Shown piece by piece: positions 53,226-62,039 of a DNA stretch of 64,000 bases. The notes below the pieces were generated by a model, which saw only the letters and a program-made list of their open reading frames with translations, ran no database searches and was not told the origin of the DNA. Source of the stretch: DASXRU01 sp033856235 (GTDB taxonomy: Bacteria > Acidobacteriota > Blastocatellia > Pyrinomonadales > Pyrinomonadaceae); NCBI GenBank assembly GCA_033856235.1, contig JAWVFI010000081.1:36220-100219 (forward strand), read 5' to 3'. Position numbers and translations under genes: made by a program. Each line of letters starts with the position of its first letter. The stretch's first letter is position 1.

Positions 53226-54117
53226 GGATAAAGCAAAGATGCGCGTCATCCTACTGACCCACGGACATTGCGAGTCTGCCTTGGCACGCCTGCTCGCCCT
53301 CGAATGCGTGTCGATCGTCGGCGTCTTTGTTGAAACCGATATTCTACGGCGCTATCGGCCCACCGAGGCGCTTAAAAGATCAATAAAGTATGACGGCCTG
53401 GCTACGACCTTTAGCCGATATGCCCGCAAGTTGATGGGACTGGGTAATTCATACGATGCCGAAATGATTGTTACGGAAGAAAGTCGCGAACGCTTGCGTG
53501 AAATGGCTGAGGCTCATAGTGTGCCAGTTCACTTCGTGAACAGTTTTCATACTGCTGATACTTGCTCATTAATTCGCCAGGTCTCTCCTGACCTCGGCAT
53601 CATTTACGGAACAAATATCATCAGGGAATCTGTGTTCAAAATTCCGCGTCTGGGCTCAATTAATCTCCACCAGGGACTCGCCCCGTTGTACCGGGGTGGT
53701 CCGCCGATTTTTTGGGAACTATACAACGGAGAGCGAGAGATCGGTATTACAGTCCACTTCGTGGAAGCGAAGGTTGATAGTGGTCAAATCATCCTTCAAG
53801 AAACCGTGCCGCTGGTTTACGACTACGCTTATGCCCTTGATTACGATCGGTTCATCAGCGGGTTCGGCGAGAGTTTGCATAAACGATGTGCCTCGCTTTT
53901 GGCAGAGTCAGTGCGACTGATCGCGGAAGGTACCGCGTCACCGATATCGCAGGATCCGCTTTTCGGCAAAAGATACCGCCTACCCACCAAAACTCAAAAA
54001 GATGAACTACGCCGGCGCTTGCGCCAACGCCGCGTCGAATATGGACAAGTTGATCTCAATCGGGGTTTTGAAATCTACCCTGAGGGACAGAGGATTGATG
54101 AAGCAAGCAATGTTTAA
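53218..54117 (+). CDS. Formyltransferase-fold protein (sugar N-formyltransferase-like)
   Basis: A 299-residue protein with the formyl_transferase N-terminal fold. The catalytic triad is visible: N149 and H151 in GSINLHQGLAPLYRG and D187 in VEAKVDSGQIIL, with the usual formyl-THF-binding loop. The initial segment RVILLTHGHCESALARLLA has no AKR-type start. Length fits sugar N-formyltransferases rather than methionyl-tRNA formyltransferase, and the polysaccharide context supports N-formylation of an amino sugar. ATG 53218 overlaps asnB by eight bases; the tail overlaps the deacetylase-like remnant by about 20 bases. Confidence 0.8.
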   Translation: MRKDKAKMRVILLTHGHCESALARLLALECVSIVGVFVETDILRRYRPTEALKRSIKYDGLATTFSRYARKLMGLGNSYDAEMIVTEESRERLREMAEAHSVPVHFVNSFHTADTCSLIRQVSPDLGIIYGTNIIRESVFKIPRLGSINLHQGLAPLYRGGPPIFWELYNGEREIGITVHFVEAKVDSGQIILQETVPLVYDYAYALDYDRFISGFGESLHKRCASLLAESVRLIAEGTASPISQDPLFGKRYRLPTKTQKDELRRRLRQRRVEYGQVDLNRGFEIYPEGQRIDEASNV

Positions 54118-54235
54118 TCTTTTGACCTCCGCCGGGGCGTTCGATCCGTTCCGCAGGTCGAATAGTCACAACGCGCCGATCCTTATGTATGACCGTTTTA
54201 GCCGTAGAGGGGTCCGGCACTCGCCAAACGGATGA
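54098..54235 (+). pseudogene. Truncated polysaccharide deacetylase-like remnant
   Basis: ATG 54098 opens 45 codons that read MKQAMFNLLTSAGAFDPF and ILMYDRFSRRG before a stop at 54233-54235. This resembles the N-terminal start of polysaccharide deacetylases (typically ILMYHRFS), but the conserved His is Asp and the whole catalytic domain is missing. A shifted frame continues briefly (TDESTFAWML) and ends near 54302. It overlaps the formyltransferase end in the way of a coupled operon gene. Call based on a short match only. Confidence 0.45.
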
Positions 54236-54298
54236 ATCAACGTTCGCCTGGATGCTTCCCACCGTTCCCTGGATTTGCAATACAAAAGGCCAACCACA

Positions 54299-55702
54299 TT
54301 GAAAAAGAGAGTCATTTTAGTTGAGATAAATGAGGTTACCTGGGACCTCATCGATCCATTGATTGAGAAAGGCCTGCTACCTACCTTTGCCCGGCTCAAA
54401 AGGGAGGGTACGTGGGCCGCGCCGATGAGTGTTGACTTGCCGCCGCAACTGGATCCATGGATTACCTGGACGACTGTCTATACCGGGCGGCGGCAAAAAG
54501 ATCACAACGTATTCTTTTTACAGCAGCCACCTGAAAGTATTAAGGCGAAACGGATCTGGGAGGTCTGTGCTGAGGCCGGATTGGGAGTTGGAGTCTATGG
54601 CAGCCTCTGTTCCTGGCCGCCAAAAAAGGTCAAAGGCTTTTATGTGCCGGACACCTTCGCGCCGGATACGGCGACCTACCCGGATAGTTTGCAGGCTATT
54701 CAGCAGTTAAATCTCACCTATACCCGCTCGGTACGCCTGCCCTCCGATCAAGACGATCTGCGTTTCAAGATGAAGTTGGGCGCGAAACTTCTCAAGCTTG
54801 GTTTGAGTGCTGGGACTCTAAGCAGGATCGCGCGTCAGCTGGCGCGGGAACGACAGCATCCCGCTTTGCGTTGGCAGCGCGTGGCCTTACAACCAATTGT
54901 TAACTACGATTTCTTCAGTTCGCTTTATCGGCGTTATCGACCTGATTTCGCCTCTTTCCACACCAACCACGTCGCGCACTACATGCATACCTACTGGAAG
55001 GCGATGCAGCCGGACCTGTTTCCACAGCGAACATCTGATGAGGAAATAAAGGAGTACGGGAACGCTATTGAATACGGCTACCGCACCGCTGATGCATTAT
55101 TGAAACGCATGATGCAGCTGCTCGACGACCAGACGATCCTGGTTGTTGCTTCCAGTATGGGACAACGCCCTTTCGTCAGCTCGCTAAGCAAAGGCAAACG
55201 TATTGGACAACTTCGATCGCTGGATCGGCTGGTGGAAATCCTTGGCGCGGAGGGCCGCGTGCGAGCTTTGTCCACCATGTCGGATCAGTTCAATCTTTAT
55301 CCCGACTCACCGAGCACAAAGGAGTTTGTGCTGGGCAATCTGAAATCTGCTTATGTGGATTCTCCGGCCCGCCGGATGTTTTATGTGGACACGGTCGAGA
55401 ACAGCATCACCGTCACGCTGCAACACCACGATGAAACGTCGGAGGAGTCGCGCTGCATTTTTCCACATCGCGAAAGCGACAATTCCTATCGCTTCGAAGA
55501 TCTGGTTTACGGCACTGGCATGGTCAAATCAGGATGTCACGATCCGGTGGGAACGTTGATGCTTTACGGTACTGGTATTTCGCGCGGTCTGCGCGCCTCC
55601 GAATGCACTAATCTGGATATCGCGCCCACGCTGCTCACCCTGGTTAACCTTCCGGTTCCGGACGAGATGAAGGGTCGCGTTTTGAGCGAAGCCTTCGCTT
55701 AA
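54299..55702 (+). CDS. Alkaline-phosphatase-superfamily protein with missing metal ligands
   Basis: A 467-residue protein with the phosphodiesterase/nucleotide-pyrophosphatase fold. The nucleophile strand WITWTTVYTG and the last His region SGCHDPVGTLMLYG are kept. The first metal-ligand strand reads VEINEVTW where active relatives have a D-G pair; NHVAHYM replaces the usual D-x-x-x-H start; and ASSMGQRP stands where SDHG is expected. Three expected Asp ligands and one His are therefore gone, so catalysis as known is doubtful. TTG 54299 has AAAGG upstream; TTG 54275 is an alternative. The role in the locus may be binding or a new chemistry. Confidence 0.7.
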   Translation: MKKRVILVEINEVTWDLIDPLIEKGLLPTFARLKREGTWAAPMSVDLPPQLDPWITWTTVYTGRRQKDHNVFFLQQPPESIKAKRIWEVCAEAGLGVGVYGSLCSWPPKKVKGFYVPDTFAPDTATYPDSLQAIQQLNLTYTRSVRLPSDQDDLRFKMKLGAKLLKLGLSAGTLSRIARQLARERQHPALRWQRVALQPIVNYDFFSSLYRRYRPDFASFHTNHVAHYMHTYWKAMQPDLFPQRTSDEEIKEYGNAIEYGYRTADALLKRMMQLLDDQTILVVASSMGQRPFVSSLSKGKRIGQLRSLDRLVEILGAEGRVRALSTMSDQFNLYPDSPSTKEFVLGNLKSAYVDSPARRMFYVDTVENSITVTLQHHDETSEESRCIFPHRESDNSYRFEDLVYGTGMVKSGCHDPVGTLMLYGTGISRGLRASECTNLDIAPTLLTLVNLPVPDEMKGRVLSEAFA

Positions 55703-55737
55703 CGAAGGCCACTGAAGCTAAACATCCTGTAGACGAC

Positions 55738-56928
55738 ATGCGACTAAACATTCTTTTGATGGTTCCCAGTTTTCACCAGGGCGGCAGCGAGCGTCAGGGC
55801 GTGCAATTGGCGCGACTGCTCTCTGCGTCCGGAGCCTATCGGGTTACCCTCGCCTGTCTGGAGCGAAACGGTGTGTTACTGCCGGAAGCCAAGGCGGTGG
55901 GGCTTGGCGAGTTGCCAGAGTTTCCATTGACCAGCTTCTATGATCGCAACATGTTGACCCAGCTCCGCCGATGCGCCGCGCTGCTTAAAGCGCAAGAGAT
56001 TGACGTGGTGCAGACGTTTGATTTTTATACGAATGTGTTTGGGCTGGCGGCCGCGTCGTTGGCGCGCGTGCCTTTGCGGATCGGGGCGCGCCGCGAAAGT
56101 GAAGGTCATCGCACGCCGACGCAAAGATGGGTCGAACGGCGCGCTTTTGCACTAGCGCACGTCGTCGTCGCCAATGCGGAAGCCGTGCGCCGGGAGCTAA
56201 TTCGGGACGGCCTGCCCGCGTCGAAGATCGTCACCATCCATAACGGCGTGGACACTAATCGCGTGGCGCCAATCGCAAATTTGAATCGTGCCGGCGTGCT
56301 GGCATCTCTCGGGTTGCCTGCGGCGCCTAAACGCAAATTCGTGACGATCGTTGCCAACCTGCGTTCCCCCTACAAAGATCATCCGACCTTTTTGAAAGCC
56401 GCGCAAAGAGTTAGCCAAGCCGTGCCGGAAGCGTCATTTCTGCTGGCGGGCGAAGGTCCTCTGACTAATGACATGCGAGTGATGGCTCGTGAACTCGGAA
56501 TCGAGAACCAGACCTTTTTCCTTGGACGTTGCATGCGCATAGCTGAATTGCTGGCCGTATCCGAGGTCTGCGTCCTGAGTTCAAAGGATGGCGAAGGTTT
56601 CTCAAACGCCATTACCGAGTACATGGCAGCAGCGCGACCCGTCGTGGCGACCGACGTTGGCGGCGCGCGCGAGGCGATCATCGTTGGCGAGACCGGTTAC
56701 ATCGTTCCGACTGGAGACGATGAAAAGATGGCGACGAGGATCATAGAGCTTTTGCTGGAGCCCGAACGTGCACGCACCATGGGCGAATGCGGAAAATCAA
56801 TTGTCGAAGAAAAGTTTTCCTGCGAAACGCAGCTCGCGCGAATGCGTGAATTATATGACCGGCTGTTGACCCGGACCCCGCTCAACGTTAAGCCGAGGGT
56901 TGAGATAGTGCGGCGAGAGAGAGCCTGA
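55738..56928 (+). CDS. Family 4 glycosyltransferase
   Basis: A 396-residue GT-B enzyme. LNILLMVPSFHQGGSERQGV is the N-terminal glycine-rich loop, VDVVQTFDFYTN-like EIDVVQTFDFYTNVFGL and RIGARRESEGHRTPTQRW follow. The C-terminal domain shows KIVTIHNGVDTNRV, FLLAGEGPLTNDM and the E-x7-E motif in KDGEGFSNAITEYMAAARPV. No membrane helix. ATG 55738 lies 35 bases after the previous gene and the stop is one base before the DUF218 gene, indicating an operon. Sugar donor not readable. Confidence 0.88.
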   Translation: MRLNILLMVPSFHQGGSERQGVQLARLLSASGAYRVTLACLERNGVLLPEAKAVGLGELPEFPLTSFYDRNMLTQLRRCAALLKAQEIDVVQTFDFYTNVFGLAAASLARVPLRIGARRESEGHRTPTQRWVERRAFALAHVVVANAEAVRRELIRDGLPASKIVTIHNGVDTNRVAPIANLNRAGVLASLGLPAAPKRKFVTIVANLRSPYKDHPTFLKAAQRVSQAVPEASFLLAGEGPLTNDMRVMARELGIENQTFFLGRCMRIAELLAVSEVCVLSSKDGEGFSNAITEYMAAARPVVATDVGGAREAIIVGETGYIVPTGDDEKMATRIIELLLEPERARTMGECGKSIVEEKFSCETQLARMRELYDRLLTRTPLNVKPRVEIVRRERA

Positions 56929-56929
56929 G

Positions 56930-57574
56930 ATGTCGCTGACTAGTCGATCACAGTTCTTTGAAACCCTCTGGCGCCGAGGTCGTGTTGCCCTCTTGTTGTT
57001 GCTCGCTTGGTCGGTTCTGGCTTGGATGGCTGCAACGGCCCTGGTTGTGCGCTCGGAGTTGCCGCATGCGGATGCCCTCGTGGTGCTTGCCGGTTCGTCC
57101 ACCTACGTCGAGCGCACGAATCGCGCCGCACAGCTTTTCACCGCCGGAGTGGCGGCCAAAATCGTTTTGACGAATGACAACTTGTCAAGCGGATGGTCAG
57201 CCGGTCAACAAAGAAATCCGCTCTTCGTCGAGCGGGCCGCTGATGAGCTAATGCGCCAAGGCGTACCCGCCGACAAGATTGAAATTGTGCCGGGCGCCGT
57301 GTCCAGCACTTATGACGAAATAATGCGCGTACGTGAATATTCCGTTGAGCATGGGTTGAGGTCGATTCTAGTTGTGACTTCCGCTTATCACTCGCGGCGC
57401 GCCTGGTGGACGCTGCGTCATGTCTTTCGTGGCAGCGACGTGGAAATTGGATTGGCGACGGCCGCGCCGGGCAAGCAATTGCCTTGGCCAACAACCTGGT
57501 GGTTGCACCGTACTGGTTGGCAGATGGTTCCAGTTGAATACGCGAAGATCGTCTATTACTGGTTGAGGTATTGA
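56930..57574 (+). CDS. DUF218/YdcF-SanA-like membrane protein
   Basis: A 214-residue protein. An N-terminal helix (VALLLLLAWSVLAWMAATAL) anchors an extracytoplasmic DUF218 domain with ADALVVLAGSSTYVERTNRA, VLTNDN, ERAADELMRQGVPADKIEIV and SILVVTSAYHSRRAWWTLRH, which are the typical landmarks. Family members (SanA, ElyC, YdcF) affect envelope integrity and lipid-carrier use, with no agreed reaction. It starts one base after the preceding GT4 stop and ends five bases before the methyltransferase start, so all three are co-transcribed. Confidence 0.85.
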   Translation: MSLTSRSQFFETLWRRGRVALLLLLAWSVLAWMAATALVVRSELPHADALVVLAGSSTYVERTNRAAQLFTAGVAAKIVLTNDNLSSGWSAGQQRNPLFVERAADELMRQGVPADKIEIVPGAVSSTYDEIMRVREYSVEHGLRSILVVTSAYHSRRAWWTLRHVFRGSDVEIGLATAAPGKQLPWPTTWWLHRTGWQMVPVEYAKIVYYWLRY

Positions 57575-57578
57575 TACG

Positions 57579-58415
57579 ATGAGTTCACATGCGATTGAGA
57601 TTGCGAGCGGCGCACGGTTCGAGTTCGGCAAGAACTGGGCGCGATTTCTCGGCGACCTTAATGACCGGCGAATCGCACGCGCTGAAGAGTCGCTGCGAGA
57701 AATGTTGGAAACCGACGACCTGAGTGGCAAAGCCTTTCTTGATATCGGTTCGGGCAGCGGGCTTTTTAGCCTCGCCGCGCGCCGGCTGGGCGCTCGCGTT
57801 CATTCACTCGATTACGATCCCCATTCGGTTGCGTGCGCCAGAGAACTCAGAAGCCGATACTTTGCTGGCGATCAGGATTGGATCATTGAGGAGGGCTCGG
57901 CGCTCGACGAGGAATACATTAAATCGCTAGGAAGCTTCGATGTGGTTTACTCGTGGGGCGTGCTTCATCATACGGGCGAGATGTGGAGAGCGCTGGCAAA
58001 CGCGCAACTACCGGTCAAGGTGGGCGGCAAACTGTTCATCGCCATTTACAACGACATGGGGAGCAAGAGCAGCCGCTGGAGTTGGATCAAGAAAACGTAC
58101 AACGAGATCCCTCGCTTCATGAAGATTCCGTTTGCGCTTGTCGTCATGGCGCCCGAAGAGATGAAGGCCGTACTGCGTTCGTTAATGCTGCTCAACCCAA
58201 CTGAGTATTTACATCGCTGGACCCGCTACGATACGAACCGCGGCATGAGTCGCTGGCGCGATATCATCGATTGGGTAGGTGGCTACCCATACGAAGTGGC
58301 AAAGCCGGAAGAACTCTTTAATTTCTACCGCGAGCGCGGTTTTACGTTGACGACAATGAAATGCGGTGGTGTGGGACTGGGATGCAACGAGTTGGTATTC
58401 CTGCGCGAGCGATGA
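57579..58415 (+). CDS. Class I SAM-dependent methyltransferase
   Basis: A 278-residue cytoplasmic enzyme. Motif I FLDIGSGSGLFSLAARRLG is near residue 50, the acidic ribose ligand is in VHSLDYDPHSVA, and motif III follows in SFDVVYSWGVLHHTGEMW with VGGKLFIAIYNDMG. HHTG is common in lipid- and sugar-methylating enzymes of this group. There is no N-terminal zinc ribbon, unlike the two other methyltransferases at 26961 and 35374. ATG 57579 is five bases after the previous stop; a 124-base gap follows before the flippase gene. Confidence 0.87.
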   Translation: MSSHAIEIASGARFEFGKNWARFLGDLNDRRIARAEESLREMLETDDLSGKAFLDIGSGSGLFSLAARRLGARVHSLDYDPHSVACARELRSRYFAGDQDWIIEEGSALDEEYIKSLGSFDVVYSWGVLHHTGEMWRALANAQLPVKVGGKLFIAIYNDMGSKSSRWSWIKKTYNEIPRFMKIPFALVVMAPEEMKAVLRSLMLLNPTEYLHRWTRYDTNRGMSRWRDIIDWVGGYPYEVAKPEELFNFYRERGFTLTTMKCGGVGLGCNELVFLRER

Positions 58416-58539
58416 CTTAACACCTAGAGCTTGAAACTGCCTTTCGAGAGATTGTTGGTGAGGAGATAAGCCATGACGGCGGCGATTTGCCGGCCTCAGT
58501 GAGCGCGGGTGATTGGATTCGAAGTTGAAATAATCGGCA

Positions 58540-60138
58540 ATGGTTTGCGGGGATTCTGAATATCCGGAGAGAGACTTGGTGGATGTAGCTAAAGACATTC
58601 AACAGACAAAGGATTCCGCTTTACCCGGCGGCTCCATGACGCTACGCGCCTTCTGGCTGATGGCGGCGAAGACGCTCGGCTTTGCCTTTGCTTTCGCCCT
58701 GCCACCAATCTTTGTGCGCTACCTCAGTCAGTCAGAGTATGGCCTATTTAAACAAATGTTTCTGATCGTAGGCACGGCCCTCACTGTAGTTCCCCTCGGC
58801 TTCGGAATGAGCGCGTACTATTTTTTACCGCGTGAAGGCGAGCAGCAGCGCAAACAGGTTGTCTTGAATATTTTCCTTTTCAACGCTTTCATGGGAGCCC
58901 TGGCTCTCATCGTCCTCATTCTCTGGCCGTCATTGCTCGTCGGCATTTTCAAGGACGCGATGTTCGCCGAGTACGCGCCACTAATTGGTGTGGTCATCCT
59001 CTTTTTGGTGATTTCCTCATTTCTGGAAACTGTCGTTGTCGCCAATCAGGAGACGACCCTATCCACAGTTTTTATTATCGGCGCGCAACTGACAAAAATG
59101 CTCTTCATGCTGTCCGCGTTGTTTCTTTTTGGAACTTTGCGTGCCCTGGTATACGCCGCGGTGGCCCAGGGCGCTCTACAAACTGTACTGCTGCTTTATT
59201 ACCTCCAACTGCGCTTTCCACGGTTCTGGCGAGAATTCGACTTTTCGATGCTGCGTACGCAGATGGCCTACGCAATCCCGCTCGGCTGTGCTGGGTTACT
59301 GTTCATAGTTCAAACCGATTTGCACAATTACTTTGTTTCGCATCGCTTCAGCCCGGCTGAGTTTGCTGTTTATTCGGTTGGCTGCCTCGAGCTTCCGCTG
59401 TTCGGACTTTTGCGAGAGTCGATCAATTCCGTGATGATTCCGCGCGTCAGCCTGCTTCAAAAAGAGAATAATACCCGTGAGATCATCTTGTTTACTGCGC
59501 GCGTGACAAGAAAACTTGCCGCCATTTTTTTCCCCGCTTACGCCTTTTTTATCGTTGCCGGGCGGGACTTTATTGAATTTCTTTTCACATCTGCCTACTC
59601 GGCTAGCTGGCCCATCTTTGCTATCAACCTTACGCTCGTCCCCCTCAGCATAATTATGGTCGATGCGGTAGTGCGCGCCTATGCCGAGCATCGCTACTAC
59701 TTGCTGAAGCTGCGTGTGGCGATGTTGTTCCTGCTAGTACCGGGTTTATGGCTCGGCGTAGCCCGGTTTGGACTACTCGGTGCAGTCGGAACGATTGCGT
59801 TCGTTAGCGTTGTCGAGCGGGTGGCGCTAGTCATCAAGTTCGGACGTGTGCTTCGAGTATCGCGCTCCGACCTCGCGTTGTTCAAAGATGTCGGCAAGAT
59901 TGCGGTCGCCAGCTTACTGGCAGGAAGCATGGCCGCGCTCAGTCGCTCACTTCTTCCTGGTCTTAAGCCTTTCTTCGTGTTGGCCGTGTGTGGCGTCGCC
60001 GTCACCGTTTCATATGTGGCCGCGATCTTGATCCTCAAGGTAATCACAGCCGAGGAAATCGATCTGGCGCGCCGGAGCGTCGTGCGCTGGGAGCGGTGGC
60101 CTTATTGGAAACGCGCGCCCGCTGACTCTTTGTCTTGA
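58540..60138 (+). CDS. Wzx-type polysaccharide flippase (MATE-like)
   Basis: A 532-residue protein with about 14 membrane helices. The opening LRAFWLMAAKTLGFAFAFAL and PPIFVRYLSQSEYGLFKQMF are recognisable for O-antigen/EPS flippases, and FVSHRFSPAEFAVYSVGCLE occurs in the middle. It should flip undecaprenyl-linked repeat units across the inner membrane. The start is uncertain: ATG 58540 gives the longest product; TTG 58576 or GTG 58579, just after GGAGAGAG, could be correct and would remove about a dozen residues that are hydrophilic. It is the only obvious Wzx in the window. Confidence 0.87.
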   Translation: MVCGDSEYPERDLVDVAKDIQQTKDSALPGGSMTLRAFWLMAAKTLGFAFAFALPPIFVRYLSQSEYGLFKQMFLIVGTALTVVPLGFGMSAYYFLPREGEQQRKQVVLNIFLFNAFMGALALIVLILWPSLLVGIFKDAMFAEYAPLIGVVILFLVISSFLETVVVANQETTLSTVFIIGAQLTKMLFMLSALFLFGTLRALVYAAVAQGALQTVLLLYYLQLRFPRFWREFDFSMLRTQMAYAIPLGCAGLLFIVQTDLHNYFVSHRFSPAEFAVYSVGCLELPLFGLLRESINSVMIPRVSLLQKENNTREIILFTARVTRKLAAIFFPAYAFFIVAGRDFIEFLFTSAYSASWPIFAINLTLVPLSIIMVDAVVRAYAEHRYYLLKLRVAMLFLLVPGLWLGVARFGLLGAVGTIAFVSVVERVALVIKFGRVLRVSRSDLALFKDVGKIAVASLLAGSMAALSRSLLPGLKPFFVLAVCGVAVTVSYVAAILILKVITAEEIDLARRSVVRWERWPYWKRAPADSLS

Positions 60139-60180
60139 GGAGTTGGAATTTTTTTGAACTTCTAACAGGAAACTAATAAC

Positions 60181-61005
60181 GTGTCAGACCTTTACTCACA
60201 CTGGGCCACAGTGTCCAACCGGCGTCAGTCAGCCTCGCCCCAAGGTCGCGGAATTACGGCGGCCCTTTTGGGACCGCTGGCGCCTTTGGCATTAGAAAAT
60301 TATTCAAACCGCCACGTGTGGGATGTCTTGTTGCCTAAATACTTGACGACAACTGGAAAAGTCCTGGAGGTGGGCTGCGCTCCCGGTGGCTACTTACTCA
60401 AGCTTTACAAACAGTTTGGGCTTGATCCTTATGGCGTGGACTACGAAATTGGAGGAGTTGAGGAAACCCGGCGCAATTTCCAGCAGAACGGACTTGATCC
60501 AGCACGGATACTGCACACAGACTTCTTTGCGGCTGAATTTCAGGAAAAATATCGAGCGTCTTTCGATATTGTTTTCTCAACCGGGTTCATCGAGCACTTC
60601 CCGGACCCTGCTCGAGTTGTTCAATTACACGCCAATCTTCTCAAACCGGGTGGGCAATTAGTTGTAATGATCCCAGCGCTGCACGGACTTAACTATCTAA
60701 TTGAAAGAGTTTTGAATGTTGAGGTATTGCGCGTTCACAATACTGAGATTATGACTAAGAATACGTTCGCAAATCTATTCAGCTTACAGCCTGCCTACTG
60801 TGATCACTATGGTTCGTTTGACTGGCACCTGTTCTATGCTCCGAGGAATACTTGGCGAGATTCTATCTTTCGTCAGATTGATCGCACGCAACCGCTCGTC
60901 AACCTGCTCAGTCGTCTTTTGTTAAGAGGCACTCCGCCAACCAGTGCCTTGCGTCACTTGCTTTGCCCCGGCCTCCTTTTTATTAGTTCACCATCCGGTG
61001 CGTAA
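60181..61005 (+). CDS. Class I SAM-dependent methyltransferase
   Basis: A 274-residue protein. Motif I VLEVGCAPGGYLLKLYKQFG is near residue 62, YGVDYEIGG gives the ribose-binding acid, and FDIVFSTGFIEHFPDPARVV with LLKPGGQLVVMIPAL make motif III and the following strand. No zinc ribbon. The start is GTG 60181, after AGGAAA. It is last of the plus-strand operon; a convergent glycosyltransferase ends 69 bases later and no clear terminator was found between. Likely a sugar O-methyltransferase by context only. Confidence 0.85.
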   Translation: MSDLYSHWATVSNRRQSASPQGRGITAALLGPLAPLALENYSNRHVWDVLLPKYLTTTGKVLEVGCAPGGYLLKLYKQFGLDPYGVDYEIGGVEETRRNFQQNGLDPARILHTDFFAAEFQEKYRASFDIVFSTGFIEHFPDPARVVQLHANLLKPGGQLVVMIPALHGLNYLIERVLNVEVLRVHNTEIMTKNTFANLFSLQPAYCDHYGSFDWHLFYAPRNTWRDSIFRQIDRTQPLVNLLSRLLLRGTPPTSALRHLLCPGLLFISSPSGA

Positions 61006-61074
61006 AATACCCCCGCGTAGTCGCTGTTTCGCGCCGACCGCAAAGTCATTCAGCATCTGCATTCTGGCGAGCGA

Positions 61075-62034
61075 TCACCCACGAAACGATACAAGCGTCC
61101 GGTAAACCTTGCCAATCACGGCGCCGATAGGCGTGCGGCCGGCGAGAGAGGAAGTGTAGTGGGGTAGTCGCCACAACCCTGGAACGCGGAAGCGCTTGAC
61201 CAGGGCCTGGGCTTTGCGCCATTCGCCCCAATAGCCGAGCACACTGGCAGTTTTCAACGCGCGGATCGCCAGCACACGGGAGAGCAGTCCGCGTAACTGC
61301 GGTGGACAACTTTTCTCGATCTCTTCTGGATCAATTAGGAAGGGTTCAATGGGTCGAATGCTCCGGCGCGTCTGCGTCGGGCCCGAAGCCTCGAAGTGTA
61401 TGCGCGCGAGCGGCTTAAGATTAACGAAGACGTTTTCATTCAGCAGGACCTTAAGCCAAAGATGCGCGTCTTCGGCGTACCGGCAATGGTCACGCTCATA
61501 GAAGCCGCCCCACTTGCGCACTACGGTCGCCCGGACGAGGGTTGTGCAAGGCGACATATAGGCCAGCAGAGAAACTGCAATTGGTGGCGCTGTGTCGGGT
61601 GTCAACCGTATCAAGCCCTCGCTTAGTCCCCGCGCCCGCCAGAACGCTTCACTTGACACGCCCGCCGGATCCTCAATGTAACCGCAGGTTGTTGAAGACA
61701 CGCTCGATCCGTACTTATCCAGCAGACGCACGCTCTCTTCAAGATAATCCGGCAGCCATTCGTCATCCGCGTCGAGAAAGGCAAGGAACTCGCCTCGCGC
61801 TTCCGTGATACCGCGGTTGCGCGCCCCGCCTGGGCCAAAGTTCTCCTGAGCAACCAGACGCACCCGCTCGTTAACGTATGCACTTACAAGAGCCGGTCCT
61901 TCATCCGTCGAACCGTCGTCGACAACAATCACTTCAAAATCGCTAAAGGTCTGGCGCGAGATCGAATCCAGAGCTCGCCGAACATAGGGGGCCTTATTGT
62001 AGAGCGGTACGATAACTGAAATTCGCGGAGCCAT
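61075..62034 (-). CDS. Family 2 glycosyltransferase
   Basis: A 319-residue cytoplasmic GT-A enzyme on the minus strand. RISVIVPLYNKAPYVRRALD starts the fold, then VVDDGSTDEGPALV near residue 37, and FLAFLDADDEWLPDYLEES near residue 87 gives the DxD-type metal site. CRYAEDAHLWLKVLLN provides the catalytic-base region (ED). C-terminal segment basic and non-membrane. ATG 62034 lies five bases after the stop of the GT4 gene upstream (62040), so these two form a small operon opposite to the main locus. Confidence 0.88.
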   Translation of the reverse strand: MAPRISVIVPLYNKAPYVRRALDSISRQTFSDFEVIVVDDGSTDEGPALVSAYVNERVRLVAQENFGPGGARNRGITEARGEFLAFLDADDEWLPDYLEESVRLLDKYGSSVSSTTCGYIEDPAGVSSEAFWRARGLSEGLIRLTPDTAPPIAVSLLAYMSPCTTLVRATVVRKWGGFYERDHCRYAEDAHLWLKVLLNENVFVNLKPLARIHFEASGPTQTRRSIRPIEPFLIDPEEIEKSCPPQLRGLLSRVLAIRALKTASVLGYWGEWRKAQALVKRFRVPGLWRLPHYTSSLAGRTPIGAVIGKVYRTLVSFRG

Positions 62035-62039
62035 AGGAG

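Noticed and set aside
58424..58500. On the minus strand a short peptide GRQIAAVMAYLLTNN ending in a stop, possible gene remnant
   Set aside because: Only about 23 codons without upstream continuity and no family could be named; chance cannot be excluded.
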